A stretch of 64,000 nt of DNA from Edwardsiella anguillarum ET080813 (GTDB lineage Bacteria > Pseudomonadota > Gammaproteobacteria > Enterobacterales > Enterobacteriaceae). Both the position numbers and the translations under genes were made by a program. Under the pieces are notes generated by a model. The model ran no database searches, was not told the DNA's origin, and worked only from the letters and a program-made list of their open reading frames with translations. The stretch lies in NCBI RefSeq assembly GCF_000264765.2, contig NZ_CP006664.1, positions 2,170,001 to 2,234,000 on the forward strand, written 5' to 3'. Shown in pieces: positions 22,051 to 31,307 of the stretch (position 1 is the first letter of the stretch; each line of letters starts with the position of its first letter).

Positions 22051-22586
22051 ATGGCCCAGGCCTATGCGGTTCACTGGTTTTTTATTTTGAAATTTTCTTG
22101 AATAATAAAAAAAACAGCATAATCAACTAAAATGTGCGCTGTATCTATAAAAAAACGAGATCGGCGGCACACTTTTCTTCCCGACGCCTTTTTTCTTGTT
22201 CGTCCTCCCATCTTCGTCTCGATAGAAAAAGAAAATAGATATCAATAAGTTATTAATATATTCCTTATTCATATAAAAAATATTTTTACCTTTTCCTCTT
22301 TATGTAGGTAAATATTCAAAACATCCGCCTTTATGGAGAAAGTTTTTTATGTGACCTCCAATGGCAGAGCGATGAGTTGAAAAATTTTTCTCCCGCGACG
22401 GCGCTATGATCACATCACAATAATAATGCCTGCACCTCATGATGTTATTGCGCCATCGCTCTGCCGCGCGGCATCCGATTCTGTAAATCATAACGATGAT
22501 AATTCCCTACAGGCGGCTCCGGCACGGTAGAGACAGACTCCTATTGGCCACGGATCCCGCCGTTGAAATGGCAAGTGAGAGCGACG
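22051..22586. promoter_or_regulatory. Long AT-rich regulatory region upstream of cyuPA
   Basis: About 535 bp without a convincing gene. 22080-22320 is strikingly AT-rich against GC-rich neighbours, so H-NS binding is plausible. GGCAGAGCGATG (22363-22374) recurs inverted as CATCGCTCTGCC (22454-22465), a perfect 12-base pair 79 bases apart. In E. coli cyuPA is induced by cysteine through an Lrp-type regulator (CyuR/DecR); these repeats are candidate sites, unproven. Short ORFs on both strands here have no coding character. Confidence 0.5.
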
Positions 22587-23918
22587 ATGGAAACGACACA
22601 AATGAGCAGTGTGGCACTGACAGATCATCCCGCCGTCCCCCGGGACGGTATGAGCGACAGCGAGTGGCGGGAGGCGACCCGTTTTGACAGTACCGATGTG
22701 GGCTGGGTGATTATGAGCATCGGGATGGCGATCGGGGCCGGCATCGTCTTTTTGCCGGTTCAGGTTGGGTTGATGGGACTGTGGGTTTTCCTGCTGTCGT
22801 CCGTCGTGGGTTATCCGGCGATGTATTTGTTTCAGCGCCTGTTTATCAATACCCTGGCCGAGTCGCCGGAGTGCCGTGATTATCCCAGCGTGATCAGCGG
22901 CTACCTGGGAAAAAACTGGGGGATTTTACTGGGAGCGCTCTACTTCGTGATGCTGGTGATTTGGATGTTCGTCTACTCCACCGCCATTACCAATGACAGC
23001 GCCTCCTACCTGCACACCTTCGGCGTGACGGAGGGGCTGCTCTCTGAAAACCCCTTTTACGGGCTGGCGCTGATCTGTGTCTTGGTGGCCATCTCCTCGC
23101 GCGGTGAGCAGCTGCTGTTTAAGCTTTCCAGCTTTATGGTGCTGACCAAACTGTTGGTAGTGGCCGCACTGGGGATTGCCATGGTCGGAATGTGGCATCT
23201 GTATAACGTGGGTGCGCTGCCGCCGCTGGGGCTGCTGGTGAAAAATGCGGTGATCACGCTGCCGTTTACCCTGACCTCGATCCTGTTCATTCAGACGCTC
23301 AGCCCGATGGTTATCTCATACCGGGCGCACTGCAAATCGCGCGAGGTGGCCCGCTACAAGGCGCTGCGTGCTATGAACATCGCCTTTGGCGTTCTGTTCG
23401 TGACGGTCTTCTTCTACGCGGTCTCCTTCACGCTGGCGATGGGGCATGACGAGGCGGTTAAGGCCTATCAACAGAATATCTCCGCGCTGGCTATCGCCGC
23501 GCAGTTCATCGACGGTGGGGCCGGCAACTGGGTCACCGTGGTGAGCGTTATCCTGAATATCTTCGCGGTGATGACGGCATTCTTTGGCGTGTATCTGGGC
23601 TTTCGCGAAGCCACTCAGGGAATCGTGATGAACCTGCTGCGGCGCATGATGCCGCCGGAGCGAATTAAGGGGCGTTGGGTTCAAAACGGCATCATGGTGT
23701 TTGCCGTTCTGCTGGCCTGGGGCGCGATTATCCTCAATGCGCCGGTGCTGAGCTTTACCTCCATCTGCAGCCCGATCTTCGGGATGGTGGGATGCCTGAT
23801 CCCCGCCTATCTGGTGTACCGGGTTCCGGCGCTGCATAAGTATAAGGGCGTATCCCTGCTGGTGATTATCATCACCGGGCTGCTGCTGTGTATCTCGCCG
23901 CTGCTGGCCTTTTCCTGA
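22587..23918 (+). CDS. cyuP: L-cysteine/serine permease CyuP (YhaO), HAAAP family
   Basis: Inner-membrane amino acid:proton symporter of the SdaC/TdcC family; in E. coli CyuP supports anaerobic cysteine use. 443 aa from ATG 22587, the E. coli length; the frame opens 8 codons earlier at a TTG without homology. A 40-residue cytoplasmic N-terminus carries MSDSEWREATRFDSTD, followed by about 11 membrane helices, the first with SIGMAIGAGIVFLPVQ. The next gene, cyuA, starts 44 bp later, so import and degradation of cysteine are encoded together. Confidence 0.92.
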   Translation: METTQMSSVALTDHPAVPRDGMSDSEWREATRFDSTDVGWVIMSIGMAIGAGIVFLPVQVGLMGLWVFLLSSVVGYPAMYLFQRLFINTLAESPECRDYPSVISGYLGKNWGILLGALYFVMLVIWMFVYSTAITNDSASYLHTFGVTEGLLSENPFYGLALICVLVAISSRGEQLLFKLSSFMVLTKLLVVAALGIAMVGMWHLYNVGALPPLGLLVKNAVITLPFTLTSILFIQTLSPMVISYRAHCKSREVARYKALRAMNIAFGVLFVTVFFYAVSFTLAMGHDEAVKAYQQNISALAIAAQFIDGGAGNWVTVVSVILNIFAVMTAFFGVYLGFREATQGIVMNLLRRMMPPERIKGRWVQNGIMVFAVLLAWGAIILNAPVLSFTSICSPIFGMVGCLIPAYLVYRVPALHKYKGVSLLVIIITGLLLCISPLLAFS

Positions 23919-23962
23919 GGGATAACGTGCAACGATAGCGGTAACAACCAAAGGTTTAAAGC

Positions 23963-25279
23963 ATGAATACGATACAAAACGCCTGTGATACTGACGCGCT
24001 GTGGGCGGAGTTTATTCGCGCCGTGCGTCATGAGGTCAAGCCGGCCGTCGGCTGTACCGAGCCAGTCTCCCTGGCACTGGCCGCCGCCATCGCGGCGCGT
24101 CAGCTGGCTGCGCCGGTGGATCGCGTTGTCTGCCGCGTGTCGCCCAACCTGATGAAGAACGGTATGGGGGTCACGGTACCGGGTACCGGGATGGTCGGCC
24201 TGCCGATCGCCGCGGCGCTGGGAGCGCTTGGAGGGGACGCGGACGCTGGACTGGAGGTGATTAAACACGCCTCTGCCGAGTCGGTAGCCGCCGCCCGTGC
24301 GCTGCTGGCAGAGGGCCGCGTTAGCGTCGGTATGGAGCAGCCCTGTGAGCAGGTGCTGCTCTCCTGCGCCCGGGTTTACGCCGGTGAGGCGTGGGCCGAG
24401 GTGACCATTGCCGGCGATCATACCCGTGTGGTGCATATTGCGCATAACGATCGCGAGATCTTTCGCGCCGCCGATGTGGCGAACGCCGCGACGACGGCGG
24501 AATACTGTCTGGCCCGGGCCTCGCTGGCGCAGGTCTACCGCTTTGCCTGCGATGTCCCGCTGGCGCGTATCGCCTTTATTCTGGATGCGGCGGAGCTGAA
24601 CGGTGCGCTGTCGCGTGAAGGGCTACGCAGTCGCTATGGTCTGCACATCGGCGCTACGCTGGCCCAGCAGCGTGAGCGTGGCCTGCTCTCTCACGATCTG
24701 CTCAGCGAGATCATGATCCGTACCTCTGCGGCCTCCGATGCGCGTATGGGAGGGGCGGTGCTGCCAGCCATGAGCAACTCGGGATCGGGCAATCAGGGGA
24801 TCACCGCGACCATGCCGGTGGTGGTGGTCGCCGAGCACATGCAGGCTTCGCAGGAGCAGCTGGCGCGAGCGCTGATGCTGTCGCATCTGACGGCGATCTA
24901 CATCCACAGTAAGCTGCCGACGCTGTCAGCCTTGTGCGCCGCCACGACGGCGGCGATGGGCGCTGCGGCCGGTATCGCTTGGCTGATCGACGGCCGCTAT
25001 GAGGCGGTCGCCATGGCGATCGGCAGCATGATCGGCGACGTGAGCGGAATGATTTGTGACGGGGCTTCCAACAGCTGCGCGATGAAGGTCTCCACCAGCG
25101 CCAGCGCCGCGTTCAAGGCGGTGCTGATGGCGCTGGACGACAGCGCGGTGAGCGGCAATGAGGGGATCGTGGCCCACGACGTGGATCAGTCGATCGCCAA
25201 CCTGTGCGCGCTGGCCAGCGGCGCGATGCGCCAGACGGATACCCAGATTATTGAGATCATGGCGCGCAAGGCCTCGTGA
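23963..25279 (+). CDS. cyuA: L-cysteine desulfidase CyuA (YhaM)
   Basis: Oxygen-sensitive Fe-S enzyme splitting cysteine to pyruvate, ammonia and sulfide. 438 aa, related to the serine dehydratase alpha chain. Conserved cysteines likely to bind the cluster are C31 (VGCTEP) and those of ICDGASNSC near the C-terminus. Other conserved blocks: [17 protein letters not shown] and [10 protein letters not shown]. Second gene of cyuPA; the operon likely responds to cysteine under low oxygen. Convergent with ubiV, with a shared terminator. Confidence 0.92.
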   Translation: MNTIQNACDTDALWAEFIRAVRHEVKPAVGCTEPVSLALAAAIAARQLAAPVDRVVCRVSPNLMKNGMGVTVPGTGMVGLPIAAALGALGGDADAGLEVIKHASAESVAAARALLAEGRVSVGMEQPCEQVLLSCARVYAGEAWAEVTIAGDHTRVVHIAHNDREIFRAADVANAATTAEYCLARASLAQVYRFACDVPLARIAFILDAAELNGALSREGLRSRYGLHIGATLAQQRERGLLSHDLLSEIMIRTSAASDARMGGAVLPAMSNSGSGNQGITATMPVVVVAEHMQASQEQLARALMLSHLTAIYIHSKLPTLSALCAATTAAMGAAAGIAWLIDGRYEAVAMAIGSMIGDVSGMICDGASNSCAMKVSTSASAAFKAVLMALDDSAVSGNEGIVAHDVDQSIANLCALASGAMRQTDTQIIEIMARKAS

Positions 25280-25301
25280 GTCACGGCGGTGAGACGAAGT
25301 C

Positions 25302-25327
25302 AAACGGGCGCTCAGTGCGCCCGTTTT
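25302..25327. terminator. Bidirectional terminator between cyuA and ubiV
   Basis: Perfect ten-base stem AAACGGGCGC / GCGCCCGTTT with a TCAGT loop between two convergent genes; A and T runs flank both sides. Confidence 0.85.
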
Positions 25328-25338
25328 GTCAGGCTGGC

Positions 25339-26217
25339 TCAGTTTGACAGGGTCAGCCCGGCCAGCTGGTGCCAGTAGCCGTTGCATTCGGCCTGACGCG
25401 CCAGCGTCAGCGGCGCTTCTCCCTGCTGGTTCGCTCGGAAACGGCTCAGCATCTCCAGCGTCTCGTCCCCCTGCGGAGAAAGGCGTACGATATCGACTAA
25501 TCCCTGCATCTCCCGCAGCTGGTTGCCCAGATTGTAGCAATAGCCGCTCAGGGTCTGGATCCCGTTGAGGACAAAAACCTGCTGCTGCTCCTGGGACAGG
25601 ACCCGTCGCCCTTGGGGATAGCGAATGCAGCAGGTGTCGCACTCATCCTTGGGCAGGTTTTCCGCGCGGGCGGTAAAGCAGCGGGCGGAGTAGGCCAGCG
25701 GCAGATGACCGTAGGCGAAGACTTCGGTCTCAAACTGCCCGAGGATCCCCAGCTCATCGCACTGTTGGCGAATGTTGCGTAGCCAGTCGCGCGACAGCTC
25801 TACCGGCATGCACCAGCGCACCATCCCTTGTCGCAGCAGCAGGCGCAGCGTGACGGCGTTATAGCAGTTGAGCGCGGGGCCAGCGACAAACGGCAGATGC
25901 CGCTCGGCGGCCATGTTGACTGCCGCCAGATCGTTGGCCTCGATCAGAAACTCTCCGTTCTCGATATAGCGGCGTAGCTCGCTCAGCTCCGAGGGCGCCT
26001 GCAGCAGCGCCAGGGTCGACAGAACCACCTGTTTTCCGCTGTCAGCCAGCGTGCGGGCCAGAGCCAGCCAGTCGCTGGACTTCATGGCCCGCCGTTTGCT
26101 GCAGACCGTCTCGCCCAGATAGATGATGTCGGCCTCGCTGACGGCGGCGGCCCGATAGAAAGCCTCCAGGCGGGCCTGTGGCCAGCAGTACAGTACTGCG
26201 CCGAGTGCGAATTGCAT
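25339..26217 (-). CDS. ubiV: Ubiquinone biosynthesis protein UbiV
   Basis: Peptidase U32-family protein that works with UbiU in oxygen-independent hydroxylation during ubiquinone synthesis. 292 aa from ATG 26217 with AAGGAG upstream; the 49-codon upstream extension overlaps ubiU and is not used. The four [4Fe-4S] ligand cysteines known for E. coli are present at C39 (TVCSKRR), C180 (SARCF), C193 and C197 (DECDTCC). 11 bp after ubiU, so co-transcribed with it. Confidence 0.95.
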   Translation of the reverse strand: MQFALGAVLYCWPQARLEAFYRAAAVSEADIIYLGETVCSKRRAMKSSDWLALARTLADSGKQVVLSTLALLQAPSELSELRRYIENGEFLIEANDLAAVNMAAERHLPFVAGPALNCYNAVTLRLLLRQGMVRWCMPVELSRDWLRNIRQQCDELGILGQFETEVFAYGHLPLAYSARCFTARAENLPKDECDTCCIRYPQGRRVLSQEQQQVFVLNGIQTLSGYCYNLGNQLREMQGLVDIVRLSPQGDETLEMLSRFRANQQGEAPLTLARQAECNGYWHQLAGLTLSN

Positions 26218-26228
26218 GGTCGGACTCC

Positions 26229-27224
26229 TTACTGCCATCGGCGGTGATAGGCGCCGAGGGTGGTCTGCGCACCTTCTGAAACGGCGCCGAGCGCCTCCAT
26301 CCAGGCGGCGTCGGGGGTGAAGTGTTCGGGATCGCGGCGGCAGCGATCGATAGCCTGCCGCCATACCCGCGTTACCTGGCTGACATAGGCCGGGCTGCGC
26401 TGGCGACCCTCGATTTTAACCGAGGCGATATTGGCCTCCATTAGCGCCGGCAGCAGCGCAAGCGTATTCAGGCTGGTCGGCTCCTCCAGCGTATGGTAGC
26501 GCACGCCGTCAACCAGATAGCGTCCCTTGCACAGAGTGGGATAGCCCGCATTTTCGTCATTGGCATAGCGATCGATCAGGACGTCGTTGAGGCGGGACTC
26601 CATGCCCTGCGGTGTCTGCTGCCAGCGCACGAAGCGGGCGGGGGAACAGGCGCCGACGGTATTGGGAGACTCTCCGGTCAGGTAGGAGGAGAGGTAGCAG
26701 CGTCCCTCGGACATGATACACAGGCTGCCGAAGGCGAAGACCTCCAGCGGCACCGGGCTGCAGCGCGCCAGCTGCTTTACCTGATGCAGCGAAAGCACGC
26801 GCGGCAACACCACGCGTGCGACCGCAAAGTGGCGCTGGTAGAAGCGGATCGCCTCCTCGTTAGTCACCGATGCCTGCACCGAAACGTGGCGCTCAATGTG
26901 GGGATAGCGCTCGGCGGCGTACTCCAACATGGCCAAATCGGCGAGGATCAGCGCGTCAGCGCCCAGCTGGGCGGCCATATCTACCGCCCGCTGCCAGCGG
27001 ATATAGCCGTCGGGATGGGCAAAGGTGTTGATCGCGATATGCAGCTTGCGGCCGCGTTGGTGCACATACTCCAGCGCTTCCTGCAGCTTTTTCTCATTAA
27101 AATTGAGGCCAGCGAAATGGCGGGCATTGGTATCGTCTTTCAGTCCAATATAGACAGCGTCGGCACCATTCTCTACGGCCGCCTTGAGGGCGGGCAGGTT
27201 GCCGGCGGGGCACAGCAGCTCCAT
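26229..27224 (-). CDS. ubiU: Ubiquinone biosynthesis protein UbiU
   Basis: Partner of UbiV; the heterodimer hydroxylates the quinone ring without oxygen, using prephenate as oxygen donor in E. coli. 331 aa from ATG 27224 with AGGA upstream. The [4Fe-4S] cysteines C169, C176, C193 and C232 all occupy the E. coli positions, within the U32 signature FGSLCIMSEGRCYLSSYLTG. Divergent from ubiT across about 300 bp. In E. coli ubiUV is activated by FNR. Confidence 0.96.
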   Translation of the reverse strand: MELLCPAGNLPALKAAVENGADAVYIGLKDDTNARHFAGLNFNEKKLQEALEYVHQRGRKLHIAINTFAHPDGYIRWQRAVDMAAQLGADALILADLAMLEYAAERYPHIERHVSVQASVTNEEAIRFYQRHFAVARVVLPRVLSLHQVKQLARCSPVPLEVFAFGSLCIMSEGRCYLSSYLTGESPNTVGACSPARFVRWQQTPQGMESRLNDVLIDRYANDENAGYPTLCKGRYLVDGVRYHTLEEPTSLNTLALLPALMEANIASVKIEGRQRSPAYVSQVTRVWRQAIDRCRRDPEHFTPDAAWMEALGAVSEGAQTTLGAYHRRWQ

Positions 27225-27527
27225 AGGTGAATTCCTGAGTTTGGCCACGGATAGCGCCGGGCGTGGCGTGTTAGGGGATGGATATCGACACCGCGGCCCG
27301 GGCGGTGTCCTGTCCGCTAAGGTGTCATTCTAGATAAAATGTTATGTAATTGTTTTGATTTCAGGCAGTTTCCGGCGTGTTGAGTCACTGTTACCAGGTG
27401 GCCTGTGCAATGGCGGCGGCGGTGTATTAGTCCGTGACAATGACGGGCCTTTTTGTTGATATAAGACGCAGTCTGCATGGGCGGTTGTGGCAGAATAGAC
27501 GCTGTCTGATCAGAAGGAGTCACTGCG
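27225..27527. promoter_or_regulatory. Divergent ubiU/ubiT control region
   Basis: 303 bp between two divergent starts. I can see only FNR half-sites (TTGAT in TGTTTTGATTTC near 27352 and GTTGATATAAG near 27454), not a full palindrome. No gene is visible. Confidence 0.4.
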
Positions 27528-28049
27528 GTGTTGGAACAATTGCGAGCACGCATCGTGCGTCAGGGGCCGGCATTTTTGAGCCTGCCGTTAAAAGTTACGC
27601 CGTTTGTCCTGCAGCGGCATGTGTTGGAGCAGCTGCTGGCCTGGCAGTTTCGCCAGGCGCTGGCCGAGGACGAGCTGGCGTTTCTCGACGGGCGCTGGCT
27701 GCAGGTTGACGTGCGCGATCTCGGTCTGCGCTGGTTTGTCACCGTGCAGCAGGGGACGCTGCACGTTGGTCGTCATCAATCGGCGGATGTCAGCTTCAGC
27801 GCGGATGCTAACGATCTGATCCTGATCGCCGCCCGCAAAGAGGATCCCGATACGCTTTTCTTCCAGCGTCGTCTGCGTATTGAGGGCGACACCGAGCTGG
27901 GGTTGCAGGTGAAAAATCTGATGGACGCCATCGATCCTGAGCTGATGCCGGCGCCGCTACGCCTGGCGCTGATACAGCTGGCTGATTTTGTCGAGGCCGG
28001 TCTGCGGGAGGGCACGCCGATCGCTGCGCGTGCGGTGACATCATGCTGA
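27528..28049 (+). CDS. ubiT: Ubiquinone biosynthesis accessory protein UbiT
   Basis: SCP2 sterol-carrier-fold lipid-binding protein, the anaerobic counterpart of UbiJ, which presents quinone intermediates to UbiUV. 173 aa from GTG 27528, with AAGGAG nine bases upstream; no ATG fits. The SCP2 domain covers about 40-140 (FSADANDLILIAARKEDPDTLFFQRRL). Its end overlaps the yhbS start by seven bases, giving translational coupling. Confidence 0.94.
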   Translation: MLEQLRARIVRQGPAFLSLPLKVTPFVLQRHVLEQLLAWQFRQALAEDELAFLDGRWLQVDVRDLGLRWFVTVQQGTLHVGRHQSADVSFSADANDLILIAARKEDPDTLFFQRRLRIEGDTELGLQVKNLMDAIDPELMPAPLRLALIQLADFVEAGLREGTPIAARAVTSC

Positions 28050-28546
28050 TCCGGGCTGAGATCCCCGTCGATGCGCCAGGCATTGACAGGTTGCTGCGCC
28101 GCTGTTTTACGGGCGCTGACGAGGCCGAGCTGGTCTCTTGCCTGCGTGAGGACGGGCTGCTGACCCTCGGGGTCGTGGCCACGGATGATGAGGGGGGCGT
28201 GGTCGGCTATGCCGCCTTCAGCCCGGTGACGGTCGGCGGTGAGGAGTGCCAGTGGGTTGGACTGGCACCGTTGGCGGTGGATGAGGCCTACCGCTGTCAG
28301 GGGATCGCAGAGCGGCTGGTCTATGAGGGGCTGGATACCCTGAATGAGTTCGGCTATGCCGGTGTGACGGTGCTGGGGGAACCACACTACTATCAGCGCT
28401 TTGGCTTTGTTAATGCGGCGCAGCACGCTCTGCACTGTCGCTGGCCGGGATGCGATGCGCTCTTTCAGGTATACGCGCTGGCGCCGCAGGCGCTGGAGCA
28501 GGCCCGCGGGCGCATCGAGTACGCCGAGCCGTTTAACCGTTTTTAA
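28043..28546 (+). CDS. yhbS: GNAT-family N-acetyltransferase YhbS
   Basis: Predicted acetyl-CoA-dependent acyltransferase; the physiological substrate is not established. 167 aa, one GNAT fold. Acetyl-CoA-binding motif A is visible as LAPLAVDEAYRCQGIAERLV, and motif B as VTVLGEPHYYQRFGF. Coupled to ubiT by a seven-base overlap, as in E. coli, and followed by a terminator. No further specificity can be read from the sequence. Confidence 0.88.
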   Translation: MLIRAEIPVDAPGIDRLLRRCFTGADEAELVSCLREDGLLTLGVVATDDEGGVVGYAAFSPVTVGGEECQWVGLAPLAVDEAYRCQGIAERLVYEGLDTLNEFGYAGVTVLGEPHYYQRFGFVNAAQHALHCRWPGCDALFQVYALAPQALEQARGRIEYAEPFNRF

Positions 28547-28552
28547 GCCTGT

Positions 28553-28584
28553 GCGGCGGGTGCCGATCCCGCCGCTTATCTTCT
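28553..28584 (+). terminator. Terminator after yhbS
   Basis: Eight-base stem GCGGCGGG / CCCGCCGC with a seven-base loop, then TTATCTTCT. Confidence 0.65.
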
Positions 28585-28874
28585 GAACGCTTGTCGTTCT
28601 TCCCCGCTGGGTCTATCATGCTTCCCCCCGTTCGCCTGCCGGCGGGCGGGGGAGTAAGTCAGCCTGCTCCACGCATTTATCGCCATCGTCTGCGCCTCTC
28701 GCCGCGCCTGATCGCGTATTGGGCGTTTCACTGCCGTACTGCCGTACGCATCCGGGCCATAGCCCAGACAGCGGCGGTATCATCTGTGTTTCGCCCGCAG
28801 CTCCGCGCCGTGGACAGCGCCTCCTTTAACAACAAAAAAAACGGTGCGTGACACCGTGATGACAGGGGTACAGG
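28585..28874. other. putP upstream region without a convincing gene
   Basis: Between the yhbS terminator and putP. It holds a C/G-rich hairpin (about 28624-28652) and a small hairpin ACGGTG/CACCGT near 28843. An 86-codon open frame here starts with TTG, is proline/arginine-rich and resembles no family I know. No promoter stands out. Confidence 0.4.
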
Positions 28875-30359
28875 ATGAGTGTTAATACACCGACACTAAT
28901 CACGTTTCTAATTTATATCTTCGGCATGATCTTGATCGGTCTGCTGGCCTATCGCGCCACCAATAACTTCTCTGACTATATTTTGGGGGGACGCCGTTTG
29001 GGCAGCGTGGTGACCGCGCTCTCCGCCGGGGCGTCGGACATGAGCGGCTGGCTGCTGATGGGACTGCCGGGTGCGATCTTTGTCGCCGGCTTGTCGGAGA
29101 GCTGGATCGCCATCGGACTGGTGCTGGGTGCCTACCTTAACTGGCGCATCGTGGCCGGGCGCCTGCGGGTGCACACCGAGCTGAACAATAATGCGCTGAC
29201 GCTGCCGGACTACTTTACCCAGCGTTTTGAGGATAAGCAGCGTATTCTACGTCTGATTTCAGCGTTGATTATTCTGGTATTTTTTACCGTGTACTGTGCC
29301 TCCGGCGTCGTCGCCGGGGCCCGTCTGTTTGAAAGCACCTTTGGCATGAGCTACGAAAGCGCGCTGTGGGCCGGCGCGGCGGCGACGATTGCCTATACCT
29401 TTATCGGCGGTTTCCTGGCCATCAGCTGGACGGATACCGTACAGGCGACCCTGATGATTTTTGCCCTGATCCTGACGCCGGTGATGGTGGTGGTCAGCGT
29501 CGGCGGCTTTGACGATGCCATGAACGCCATTGCGCAGCGCAGCCCGGCCTATCTGGATCTGTTCCGTGGACTAGACTGGGTGGCGATCGTCTCCCTGATG
29601 GGATGGGGTCTGGGCTATTTTGGGCAGCCGCATATTCTGGCGCGATTTATGGCAGCTGACTCCCACCATACGATCCGTAAGGCACGTCGAATTAGCATCG
29701 TGTGGATGATCTTTTGTCTGGGGGGGGCGGTTGCGGTCGGCTTCTTCGGTATCGCTTTCTTCTCTACGCACTCGCAGCTGGCGCTGGAGGTGCACGAAAA
29801 CAAAGAGCGGGTCTTTATCTCCCTCTCCAAGCTGCTGTTTAATCCATGGATTGCCGGGATTCTGCTGTCGGCTATTCTGGCGGCGGTGATGAGCACCCTG
29901 AGCTGCCAGCTGCTGGTAAGCGCCAGCGCGGTGACCGAAGATCTGTATAAGGCATTTTTGCGCAAGCATGCCAATCAGCGGGAGCTGGTGATCGTCAGCC
30001 GCACCATGGTGATGCTGATCGCGCTAATCGCCATCGGACTGGCGGCCAACCCGCACAACTATGTGCTCGATCTGGTGAGCTATGCCTGGGCCGGCTTCGG
30101 CGCCGCCTTTGGCCCGGTGATTATTATCTCCCTGCTGTGGCCGGGCATGACGCGTAACGGCGCGCTGGCCGGGATGCTGGTAGGGGCGGCCACCGTGGTC
30201 GTGTGGAAGCAATATGCCTGGTTCCACCTGTATGAGATCATTCCCGGCTTTATTCTGGCCTCGTTGGCTATCGTGCTGGTCAGCCTGGTGGGTAGGGGGC
30301 CGTCGCCGCAGATGCGGGAACGTTTTGCGCAGGCGAATAAGATTTACCTGACGAAGTAA
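28875..30359 (+). CDS. putP: Sodium/proline symporter PutP
   Basis: Inner-membrane Na+:proline symporter of the SSS family. 494 aa with about 13 membrane helices. Residues essential in E. coli PutP are present: R40 (LGGRR), D55 and S57 ([11 protein letters not shown]). It closely resembles E. coli PutP except at the C-terminus. No putA lies beside it, unlike E. coli where putPA are divergent neighbours, and it splits the usual yhbS-yhbQ pairing. Its last 80 bases overlap the 3' end of convergent yhbQ. Confidence 0.93.
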   Translation: MSVNTPTLITFLIYIFGMILIGLLAYRATNNFSDYILGGRRLGSVVTALSAGASDMSGWLLMGLPGAIFVAGLSESWIAIGLVLGAYLNWRIVAGRLRVHTELNNNALTLPDYFTQRFEDKQRILRLISALIILVFFTVYCASGVVAGARLFESTFGMSYESALWAGAAATIAYTFIGGFLAISWTDTVQATLMIFALILTPVMVVVSVGGFDDAMNAIAQRSPAYLDLFRGLDWVAIVSLMGWGLGYFGQPHILARFMAADSHHTIRKARRISIVWMIFCLGGAVAVGFFGIAFFSTHSQLALEVHENKERVFISLSKLLFNPWIAGILLSAILAAVMSTLSCQLLVSASAVTEDLYKAFLRKHANQRELVIVSRTMVMLIALIAIGLAANPHNYVLDLVSYAWAGFGAAFGPVIIISLLWPGMTRNGALAGMLVGAATVVVWKQYAWFHLYEIIPGFILASLAIVLVSLVGRGPSPQMRERFAQANKIYLTK

Positions 30360-30660
30360 GGTAGCCGCCGTTGGCTAACCACGGTAACAGATGGAGAGGC
30401 TGGTCGGCGACCAGCCTCTCTTTTTGTTTCTTGCTCAGCTGCTTAACGCAATACTCCAGCCGTGCGGCCAGCTCGCGCGAGAGCGCGCACTGGTATGCTA
30501 GCGTCAGCGGTCCTTTGCCGCGCAGTGCCTTGGCTCCCCGACCCGACTGATGCTGGCGGAGGCGGCGCGCGACGTCGGTGGTGATACCGGTATACAGCGC
30601 ACCACCGGCGGTACGCAGCATGTACAGATACCATCCATTATGCGCTACAGTATTCTGCAT
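30280..30660 (-). CDS. yhbQ: GIY-YIG nuclease-superfamily protein YhbQ
   Basis: Small GIY-YIG domain protein of the UPF0213 family, linked to DNA damage response in E. coli; biochemical role uncertain. 126 aa from ATG 30660, versus about 100 in E. coli. GIY-YIG core [20 protein letters not shown] with following Arg residues (VARRLRQH) near 10-38. Residues 1-80 align well; the last 45 are unrelated to the family and are read through the putP terminator and the putP 3' end. A longer upstream frame to 30801 lacks homology. Confidence 0.85.
   Translation of the reverse strand: MQNTVAHNGWYLYMLRTAGGALYTGITTDVARRLRQHQSGRGAKALRGKGPLTLAYQCALSRELAARLEYCVKQLSKKQKERLVADQPLHLLPWLANGGYLTSSGKSYSPAQNVPASAATAPYPPG
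30394..30425 (+). terminator. putP terminator, embedded in yhbQ coding sequence
   Basis: Thirteen-base stem GAGAGGCTGGTCG / CGACCAGCCTCTC with a very tight loop, followed by five T. It lies 34 bp after putP and, on the other strand, encodes part of the yhbQ C-terminus. Confidence 0.85.
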
Positions 30661-30745
30661 TGGGATCTCTCGGTGGGAAACGGAGGGATCAGTGTACGCG
30701 ACGGCGGCGCCGGGGACGAGCCCCGGCGCGGCGGTAGGAGAGGGA

Positions 30746-31201
30746 ATGAGCAACGACGAGACGTTGGCGGCCATCCGGCGCTTCCTGACTCGCCAGCACA
30801 TTGTGACGCTGGCCGCCGGGCAGGAGGAGGCGCTGTGGTGCGCCGACTGTTTTTATGCGCTGGATGCGCCGACGATGACGCTGTACCTGCTGACCTCGCC
30901 GGCGTCTCATCACGGGCAGCTGATGTCGGCCAACCCTCGGGTTGTCGGTACGGTGGCGCATCAGACGCGCAGCGTGGCGAAGATCCAGGGAATACAGTTT
31001 CACGGCCGGATCGCGTGCCTTGGCGGAGAGGCGGCAGCGGCGGCGTATGCTGCCTACTATCGCCGTTTTCCGCTGGCGAGGGCTAGGCCATCGCCGGTCT
31101 GGGGACTGCGTCTGATGCGGGTGAAGATGACCGACAATACCTGTGGCTTTGGCCATAAGCGTCACTGGGCCCGCGAGGGCGAGCCCGTGGGGGTATACTA
31201 A
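30746..31201 (+). CDS. yhbP: Conserved protein YhbP (UPF0306, flavin-reductase-like fold)
   Basis: Protein of unknown activity with a pyridoxamine-phosphate-oxidase/FMN-binding split-barrel type sequence. 151 aa from ATG 30746 with AGGAGAGGG upstream; the 56-codon upstream extension overlaps yhbQ antisense and is rejected. Conserved stretches include [22 protein letters not shown] and [14 protein letters not shown]. Divergent from yhbQ with 85 bp between starts. No catalytic residues can be assigned. Confidence 0.87.
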   Translation: MSNDETLAAIRRFLTRQHIVTLAAGQEEALWCADCFYALDAPTMTLYLLTSPASHHGQLMSANPRVVGTVAHQTRSVAKIQGIQFHGRIACLGGEAAAAAYAAYYRRFPLARARPSPVWGLRLMRVKMTDNTCGFGHKRHWAREGEPVGVY

Positions 31202-31307
31202 GAGTAGCTATCGCTGTGCGAGACGTCGGCGCGGAACGGGCGATCCTTTCCGGCGTTGACGGTGTATACCGTGGCGGAAGCCGCCAAAAAACAGGGAGGA
31301 GTCACCG

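Noticed and set aside
28591..28851. 86-codon frame upstream of putP
   Set aside because: TTG start, odd Pro/Arg-rich composition, no homology; kept only as spacer.
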